Positions 55,825 through 64,000 of a stretch of DNA of 64,000 bases are shown piece by piece. Each line of letters opens with the position of its first letter. Position 1 is the first letter of the stretch. Location of the stretch: contig MU839120.1 of NCBI GenBank assembly GCA_030685235.1, positions 186,001 to 250,000 of the forward strand, given 5' to 3'. A program made the position numbers and the translations under genes. The notes under the pieces were generated by a model. The model was given only the letters and a program-made list of their open reading frames with translations, had not been told where the DNA came from and searched no databases. This DNA comes from Copromyces sp. CBS 386.78 (Eukaryota; Ascomycota; Sordariomycetes; Sordariales; Sordariaceae).

Positions 55825-58800
55825 CTAGTCTTTCATTGCGTCTGGGTCGTCTTCCTCTTCTACTACTGAATTTGAAGTCGTCTCCGCCCCTTCCTCTGCT
55901 ATTCTTACATTTTCCTTTCCTATTGTTGATGTTGTTGTGGCTTTCCCCTTCTCCTCTGCGCTGGTTGCCGACTCAGCCTTTGGCTCAGAAGGGTTTCCGC
56001 CACCAAGCATGCTCTTTACTTTGGAAGAGATGTTGAAGGCAATCTTCTTTGGCGTGCTTAGAGCCGCAGTGGCGGCAGCGGCGGGAGAAAAAGTAGGGGC
56101 AGGAGATGTGCTCTCTGCTGTTGTCGATGTGCCATTTTCCTCGGCGGCAGCATCCGCGGAACTGAGGGTAGGAGCAGGGGCAGCTCCATCAGTAACACCG
56201 TCACCATCCCCAGAGATTCCCATCTTCTTGCGAATATCTGCGCTGGCGTGAGCCGCACTAGCGTTGCTTCCTCGGCGCTTAGAGTGCAGCAGTTTATCGA
56301 AAGCATCATCGTCCTCGTCTTCTTCACGACGCCGCTTCTCAGATATCCTCTCTGGCGGGGTCGCGACAACGGCGGCGGCGGCGGCCGGTCCGCCTTTTGT
56401 TGATGTTACTAGTGGTTCGCCATTCTCCTTTGCGCTGCAATCTTCACCATCCTTCTTCTCCTGGGCCGCTGGCTCATCGCCCGCCACCCCATCTTCCTCA
56501 TCCGACCCATACTCGACCAGTGGCTTTAGCAGAGGAAGAGTAGCAGTGGTGCCATTGGTACGGTGAGGGCCATTCTGAGGTGCCTCGTCCTCTTCGTCCG
56601 ATACGCTGTTCCAGTATTCCTCTTGAGCCTGGTCGACGGCGAGCTGTTCCTCCATCAGGCCGGCGGTCGGCCTTGTCGGCCTCCTCTCGCTCTCGGCCGC
56701 GGTTGGTCCCTCTTCTTCGTCTTCATCCATGAAGTACTCTGGGTTGGTCGTATAGCCTTCCGTTTGGTCGTACCTGCTAACTATTTCGCGGAAGGTATCC
56801 ATGTGCGATAGCGCCATAATCTTCTCTCGGTAGTTTTCCACCAGGTGCTTGATCAGGTCCTTCACATTCTCCTTATTAATGAGGACAAATAGATCGAGGC
56901 AGGCCGAACAAAGCAGATTGTCGCGGGTGATTGCTCGTAATAGCACGTCGAGAATGGGGCCCAGGATTTGCTTCTCGGCAATGTGCTTCATGTAGAATTC
57001 GTCGTTCATCAACACAAGTTGCTTGATAAATCGGATGGCCACTAGAAAGATGAAACGCGTAGGTTAGCCTCTTGTGTCCAGCAACTTAACCGTTCTCTCA
57101 AAGTTGCTGTGCTTACCAAGCTGCAGATGCTTTTGCTTGCATGAAAGCAACTGAACAAAGCGTTGTGCCAGGCTATGGGTGATGAGGAAGTACTTGGCCC
57201 TGTGTTGGTGTTGTCGGATGAAGGAGCATAGAATATCATTCAGGTAGCCGAAAATGTATTCCTGCATGGGTTGGAACTTTAACTCTGTCTGCCCTTCGAG
57301 TTCGAGCAGCGGCTTGAATAGCCTAGCGGCTGAGGTCTCGTAGAAGTGCTGGATCAAAAGTTCTTGCTGCGGGTCGGTGGTCTGAAGCTGCCTCAGTCGC
57401 TGCTGGTTGGGAGGATACTCTCTTGCATCTGGCGGCATGATCGGCGCCACATCAAGAAGAATTCGAAGGGCATCCTGCATTTGCGACTTGACCCCAAGAT
57501 CAACCTCAACTAGAAGAAGGTCGATAATGACATCGGTGAGAGGCTTCTGACGTTCTTGCAGTTGCCGGTAAATCGTATGCCGGACCATCTGGGGATCGTG
57601 ATCAATCATGGCAACAAGGATGTCAGTAGCATGTACTCGTACAGTGACGTCGTGGTCACGCAAGCCGAAATTAATGACACGAATTAGACCATGACCAAGG
57701 AAGTTGGTATACAGATTTTGTCTTGCTGGCGGTTGAAGGTTCTTGGCGATGGCACAGCAATCGTGGAGGAAAGTGACGGCCTGCTTTTTGCGCAAATGTT
57801 GCGCAGAAGGGTCGGCGAATATGGAGAAGAGGTCATTTAGGAACCCGCCGTTAGTTTGGATATGGTTGATGATATCAACCTGGTTGAAAAAGATGAGCGA
57901 GTTGAGGACGGAGAAGGTAGGGTCATCCAGGATTCGGGCCAGAACCACATCCTTGAGGTACAGCAAGCGGAAAGTCTGTTGGATTTTGCGTCGGATGTTA
58001 TCGTCCTCAATCTTGACCACCTCCTTGAAACGGGTCTGGTTGCTCAACCACTGCCGGTGATTCGCCTTGTGCTTCGGGAAGTCGGGATCGTATTCGAGGG
58101 CACCCACCACACCGAGGACGCAGTCATCCGAAACAGCCTTTTCAATGATTGCAGTGTCGTTCAGGAGAAGCATCGTTTTGGTCATGTTGCAGAGACGGAA
58201 TAGGTCGTCGAGGCTCTCAACATCTTCCGCCATATCAACTAGGTTGCCCAAGGATGAGAGGATGTCGTGTTCCATGATGGACTTGACCAGCACCTCGCGC
58301 CCATTAGCCGTATTGGACATCTGGCGCATAACATTCTCGAGGTCGGGTAGGTTCGCCAGATCAGCCGGGGGCAGCGTGAAGGTCGAGGTAGACAGATCCA
58401 TAGGAAGATCCTCGGAGAGACTGTCATCGGCGCCGCCCAGGACATTGTGGAAGGTTTGTTGAACGCCATCGATAAATTTCCTGATGCAGTGGTCAGTGGG
58501 CGCATACATAATCAAATCGCGGAGACGAGACCAACCATATCATGGCGCAACCCTCGGCTTCCTGGAAGCTCAAGGCCATATCCACATTGTTCTCGGTCCA
58601 TACAATCAGGGTATCTGCAAAGACTGTTAGCAATGCGATGGCGGGGGTCGATAGCAATAGGTTATGGGGACGCGCCTTGTTGTTTCTGGAAGCCATCATC
58701 TTTGACGATCTTGGTCTCGAGTAGGAGCCGGTCGGGGTGGTCTTCAGATTCGACGATAACGCGGGGCTCCTTTGGCTGGTTCTCCTGGACGGGGACGAAC

Positions 58801-58910
58801 TGGGCGGTGCAGAAGCCGGTGCCGCGATCAAACCAGTCATTATTGCGGAGTTCGTAGACCTTGACGCGCTTCTTGTCCGTCGTGTGATGAGGCACCGGGT
58901 GTGCCATCAT
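55825..58910 (-). CDS. PSY2: Protein phosphatase 4 regulatory subunit 3 (PSY2/SMEK)
   Basis: The four exons are 58910-58676, 58614-58536, 58480-57117 and 57041-55825, giving 964 aa. The introns are 58615-58675 (GC-AG, see findings), 58481-58535 (donor GTTGGT, acceptor TCAG) and 57042-57116 (GTAAGC, TCTAG). The start at 58910 opens two residues from the EVH1-like domain (KRVKVYELRNNDWFDRGTG ... DTLIVWTENNVDMALSFQEA). The long alpha-helical SMEK domain follows (KFIDGVQQTFHNV, DILSSLGNLVDMAEDVESLD, VFVLINKENVKDL-type blocks). The last 250 residues are acidic and Ser/Ala-rich with a KRR cluster (LHSKRRG). The subunit brings the PP4 catalytic subunit to DNA-damage and cell-cycle targets by binding FxxP motifs through EVH1. 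The frame before 58910 has no usable ATG. Confidence 0.94.
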
Positions 58911-61900
58911 CAAGGGTTCGGCGTCCCCCTCTGGGACACTCTGAACGTGGTCGAGCAGGTCGTCGGATAGATCGAGATGTTGGTGCTCGAGAGGTAAATC
59001 GGCCCCGGCGTGACCGATAACCGCAAGTGCCGCCACTTTTTATTGAGCGATGCGCGCCGGAGTCTGCGCGCGATGGGGGAGGGCTGAGGGTCGCACGGGA
59101 GCAATCGCGCTAGATAAGGCCGAGGTTTGATGAGACGGGGTGACAGTGTGGAGAAGTCGAAGTTCTGGCTGGACTTTTCGGGGGAGATTGGAAGACGGGC
59201 GTCTGGCGCAAGCGGCGTCGAGGGTGTGACGTCGCAAGAAGGTTGGGATAAAATAGCCCAATATTAATTTAGAAAATGGACCGTCCCGTCATTTGGGTCT
59301 GCTCTAGAATAACGCCAGGCTAATACGGGTACGCGGACGTATGACTTTCGGATAACTCGACAGGCAGCAAAGTGGTCGGGCCTTGGGGCGAGGTCGGCTG
59401 AAGAAAGGTTCGAGATATCCTGTGTCTGTATCCGCCGGAGACCAAGGGTAATACTGTAGAGGAGAGATGTAGCAGGAGTAGCAAAGTCGATTGGAGCGAG
59501 CAATGGCGCGATGGCTAGGAGACGAGAGAAAAAAAGAAAAGAAAATTCTTGATGGTGACTTGGCGATGGAATCTTGTCGGCCGAGGTGGGAAGGGTGAAC
59601 GAGCGATAACGAGAAGTGCGCCTGTCAAGTCGAGGCTGAAATTGAAGGCCAGGCTTGTTGTACACTAAGCGCGGCGCAGGGTCAGATGGAAGAAAGTGGC
59701 TTGGAAAGTGATATGATGAAATCGGGCGTTAATCGCGCTGGGAATGCCGTTCCTGCTGCAGGCCCAAGGTTGCGATGGCCGATGGGCTTCCAGGTTCAGG
59801 ATGTCTCGTGAGGAACCCTCTTTACGGGCAGGTGGTGGAGGGCAGGTGCAATGGAAGAACAGGGCACGGAGCAACGGGGCAAATGGGGGCGACGGGGTCT
59901 TCTGTTGACGAAAACCCAGTGGAAGGTTGCCCGATCCGCGGGGGAAGACGGGGGCCGGACGGGAGAGAGCCGCCAACAGATTCGCTGGTCCAAGTGGAAA
60001 CTCATGCAAAGCCCGTGGAAGCGCCGCCTGTCGAGTGCTGCGAAACTCGGGCAGTGGTGACATGAACAGTGTGGTGTAATTGCTTTGGCTCGAGCTTTTG
60101 GCTGCCGAGTCTTGGCGTGGATACCTTGGAGGTACCTTAGTACCTAGTCTCTGCACTCAAAAGACCAGATGAAGCTTGGCGCCTCGGAGCCCCTAGGCTG
60201 CCAGGTGTCAACAGGCAGGGGTTCAAACTTCAGACCTTCCCAAATTCAAACCCAGGCCATGATTGACAAGCCCCAGATCCACCCCCTCTGCCCTATCTCT
60301 GCAAGAACACGTCTCCAGCTGTCAGGTGCATTTTAAGCTCCACTACTTCTCCCGTTCCTGCTACGGCCTTCCCCGTCTTTCCGAGGCATGCAGCACTGCG
60401 GGGATTTAAAGCTGGGCATGCCCTGTCTTGTGAATGCCTCAATTGCCTTTGTCTCGCTGGACGCCCTTTCGCCGGCAACAAGACCCCAGGGGCATTCCGT
60501 TCCAGTCCAGAGGCGTTCCATCCCGTCGCATCTCCCCGCATCCACACCACCCTGCTCTCCCGTCCCCTGCCCGTGCCCTTTTTTCAAAGGCTTATCGGAG
60601 TCTTGCCGGGACAATCATCCGTCAGGGTTCCAGACCCACTTGTGAATAACTTCACAAACAAACCCAAACTCTGGACTCTGGGGGTCTCAGGTCTACTGGA
60701 CTGCCAGCGCCGGGCAACCAGGTTTTGTAAATTTGCAAACCTGGGGCTATTTGTCTTCCCTTGGTCTCCGTCTTCAGATCGCCCGTCCTCGGCGTCACGC
60801 TCGAGAATGGTGCTCTCGCAGTATTTCTCCCGCGCTCGCTAGTGTTGCGGATTCCGCATATTGAACCACGACCCCATTCAACTCCTCGGCACCGGCGAGT
60901 TGCATGTCACTGGTAGATGATGGGGCAAAAATCATACCGCCAACTGGGGAAGACAAACGCTAAATCATGGAGGGACGGACTGCACTCCGTCACACATGAT
61001 CCAAACCTCAAGATGCCACCGCTGCGAGTATCGAAACTGGAGCACTGGTACCTGGTCATCGGAAGCCCTTCAGTTTTGACGATATCGACCGCCGGGTTAA
61101 GAGAGTGTCCTTGGTGTCGAGGTTCCTTGCTTGCCTCTGTACCATTGCATATATTGCGCTGGTTTGGATCAGCGCAAGAGAGCGTCACCACCATCTCGTC
61201 CGCTTCGCACGATATCTCGTGGATACACGCGTGATGGGACATGGTTCAGTGTCACCTACCCAGACAGCAACGGTACACTTCGTGCCTCGATGCTCGAGAG
61301 GTTATGGCTAGGAGGCATGGTACACCAAGAGCTGTCATCAACACTTCAACCCCCACGCCGGCTTTCTGCTCTTCCGAGGTGGACCACTTAGCGATAAAAA
61401 GTCCCAACTTGGACGATCCCGAGCGGTTACAGCCTCCGTCGGATGATGGTAGCGGCTGGGCCGCTGATCTTCATGAAACAGGCCTCGGCCTGGCGTCTCG
61501 GGGTTTTCGTCTTTTTTGCTTTTCTTTTCTTCTTTTCTTTCTTCACGTCCTGTTCTTTTCCTAACAGGTGATACAGACCAGGTTCAGAAGGCTGTATCCG
61601 TGCCACGAAAAACACTTGAGACAGTACGGAAACACATTGTATCGTGGCGAGCGTGACTATTGCGATGGACCTCGGTCTTGGTCACGCCGCATCCAATTTA
61701 CAAGCCCCGACGCCTGGGTAGCTCGATGTCACAGGTTGCGCCAAACCCGATTGGCTTTAAGGTCTTCAAGATGATACACCTGCCATGGTGGCCCTGGCTT
61801 TGGTGAAAGACATTATCAGGATCATCGACATATCCTCGGAGATCACAGCATCGGCACAGCACCGGCAAGCTGCCTCTCCTGAACCCGAGATTCGCGAGCA

Positions 61901-64000
61901 ACCGTCAGATCCAAGTGACAGCAAGATACCGTATGCGCCGCAAGGTGATCCGAGAAACAGGCTGCAGGAGGCTGAACATGTGTGCGTATGCCGGCACCGC
62001 GGTTACGCCAGGAACCCGTCAGGCTCGTGTACGCCCTGACGGACAAATGCTTTTCGGTCAATCGCTTCCTGTCCGAATAGGGAGCCACGACCAACCAACC
62101 TTATCTTGTATCTGCCTGTTCGAGGCTGTAAGTAGCAAGGGACAGTGTTGGATTGGGCATTGATGGTATCGTCGAGATAGGTATCTTCCCTGCTGACTGA
62201 AGTCCCGTGCACACATGATATCGCACATCTGGCCAAGCCAGCCAACAATCGGTGTGCGGTGTGGTCGTGGTGTTGGTCTGGACCTGCTACAACTGACCCA
62301 CGAGCAAGATCTGGGAAACAGTGTCAATCGGGCTTGAGTTATCTTTCTTGCCGAGAAAGCGTGTCGCTGTGGCGGACAACTGGAAGAGGATTGTTGTCTT
62401 GTGGAAAGGATGGACCATGCCCCTGGTTGGCGACTACTCGACCTGTATCAGACAATCCCCACCACTCCGCGGCTTTGGGAATTAGGACACCTCGAGAAGT
62501 GATCCAAACAGGCAAGGTGCCATTCACCCGGGTAAGGTAAGTAAGTCTACTAGAGGAAGACTTTCCCTCTTTGATCTAGCAGGATGCCTCATGATATCAA
62601 AGTTATGGAGAGTATGGCCAGTAAAGCACCCAAGACATGCTTTATCTACGCCTGTGATGAATTGTTTGGAAGGTGGTCGGTAACATCCGAGAGACAGGCA
62701 TTGCGGGTTCTATTTTAATCCATGTCATCGTATTGAGGTTGGGCTGCGACAACGACGTCAGCTATAAGCCGCTCCGATATCATACCTACCTTATGTGAGT
62801 ATGAGGACTCGTATGATATACCTATCAAGGCCGATAAAACGTGCAACAAAGGGCGAAATAAAGGTCAAGTTCGGTTGAGATGATTTCCGGCACTCGATGA
62901 CCCGTCAACTACACATTGCATGCGTACGGTCTGCTTTGGAGCAGACTCCCTTGGGCCTGACATCCCAACACGACGGTTCGACGGCAACATCAATGCAGCA
63001 CCAGCAGAGGAGCTAACCGAAAAGTAAACCCACGTTCTTGGGGAAACACACTTCCTTCGAACAGAATGGCCAGGTTTACACCATCATCGATCGGGTCCCA
63101 CGCAAGCCACGGTCATGCATGTCCATGTCCCAAAGAGCGACGATGTTGAAAGCTGGAGGACGAAGGCGGGTGCCACTATTGACTTCTACTGCCAGAATAG
63201 GTAGGAATGGGGCGCGCACAACAAGCCATCCAAAGCCAACCACAGAGCGTGGTAAGGCAAGGAAAAGAAGCCTTCTGCAGTCGTTCACTCGGCGCTGACC
63301 GACAAAGCAGCATTTACCCCATCGATAGTCCAGCGTCCCGGTAATGGCGTATGTGTGCTGCGTTGTTGGCAGACCGGTTGTTCGCTATCGATGCTGAATA
63401 CCTCGATCTGGAATTTTAACCCTGTCGTCGCATCGAGGCCGCATCGCACGCGCGCGAAGTGGGGTTGTGCTGAAGCCTTGGTGATAGGTTTGATGGTACA
63501 TGGGCTGCTACCTAGTCTACTTGGGGGTTCCTTTGGAAGAGGGGTCACTGATTACACTCGTCACTGATAGGAACCTCGGTGAGGGAGGAAATTACACGCA
63601 TCATGGCCAATGATGAAGGAAGCAATACTTTGGACGCCGTGGCGGCTCGATCATATGGCGAATGCTGCTTTCCTTTGGCGCGCCGCCTATCAAGTGCGGC
63701 TGGAATGGGGGGAAAAAGAAGAACACGACGAGGCTCCCTCGTGAGCTCTCACAGGTACACTCGGGCACAAGGCACAAACGCCGGAGGAATTGTGTTCTTC
63801 ATGCCCTGCCAAGAGGCGACACTTGTGTCTCGGGAACGCTTCAAAGGGGAACCAATGACGCCTCGGGGCTCCTCCCGTCTTCTTGTGCCTGTGTGTGTGT
63901 GCCGTTCAGGAAAATTCCTGAGGGTGTGGTCTGAGTTGTCCATTCCACCACAGTCCGTGTGGTAGAAAGGGGACCCTGTCAGTTCCCTTGTCACACGATT
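58911..64000. other. 5-kb region without a supported gene
   Basis: No conserved protein domain could be found over the last 5 kb. Frames are under 165 codons, overlap on both strands and mostly carry biased composition. The first part should be the PSY2 promoter and 5' leader. A short stretch near 61785-61900 reads as a possible remnant of an NLR/ankyrin-type N-terminus (see findings). I see no tRNA, 5S RNA or clear transposon ends. Confidence 0.45.

Noticed and set aside
31..64000. CRISPR arrays, bacterial operons or phage genes
   Set aside because: Spliceosomal introns, an intron-bearing nuclear tRNA and a eukaryotic gene set rule out a prokaryotic source; no regularly spaced direct repeats were seen.
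1..64000. Dispersed 5S rRNA genes, as in Neurospora
   Set aside because: I looked for the conserved 5S core and did not find it on either strand by eye; a covariance-model search would be decisive.

Overview
This is a stretch of nuclear DNA from a filamentous ascomycete, most likely a Sordariales fungus of the Neurospora/Sordaria type. The evidence is short introns of about 55-190 bp with GTRNGT donors, CTRAC branch sites and YAG acceptors; C-ending codons in conserved exons; long glutamine, serine and acidic tracts; about 1.2 kb of very AT-rich DNA that looks mutated by RIP (repeat-induced point mutation); and a fungal gene set. The genus call is an inference. Exon joins below were worked out by eye and checked for reading frame; every joined model is a whole number of codons.

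Layout. 1-6 kb: 3' end of an arrestin-like gene, a metallophosphoesterase and a TM9/EMP70 membrane protein. 6.9-9.5 kb: a large low-complexity protein of unknown function. 12.4-16.5 kb: a UCH-type ubiquitin hydrolase and the mitochondrial RNA helicase SUV3. 16.7-17.9 kb: an AT-rich element with inverted ends. 18.3-25.7 kb: a vacuolar-type R-SNARE, a short-chain dehydrogenase, two nested small inverted-repeat elements, a G-patch protein and a Yip1-family Golgi protein. 26.5-33.5 kb: a cation/proton exchanger and the RecQ4-like helicase HRQ1. 34.9-40.6 kb: a secreted GDSL esterase and a glutamine-rich nuclear-type protein. 43.9-47.4 kb: a TBC Rab-GAP. 50.4-54.8 kb: a reticulon, an intron-containing tRNA-Gln and HIS5 with two CPC1/GCN4-type sites. 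55.8-58.9 kb: the PP4 regulatory subunit PSY2. 58.9-64 kb: no gene I can support.

The genes do not form a cluster or an operon-like system. Several serve membrane traffic or organelle shape (TM9, R-SNARE, Yip1, TBC-GAP, reticulon), two are helicases, and the rest are housekeeping. I found no previously undescribed defence, toxin or biosynthetic system. The most informative novelties are the AT-rich inverted-repeat element with a tRNA-like segment inside, a nested pair of inverted-repeat elements whose second arm preserves the uninterrupted target site, a 12-base telomere-like motif recurring in promoters, and a non-canonical GC-AG intron in PSY2.
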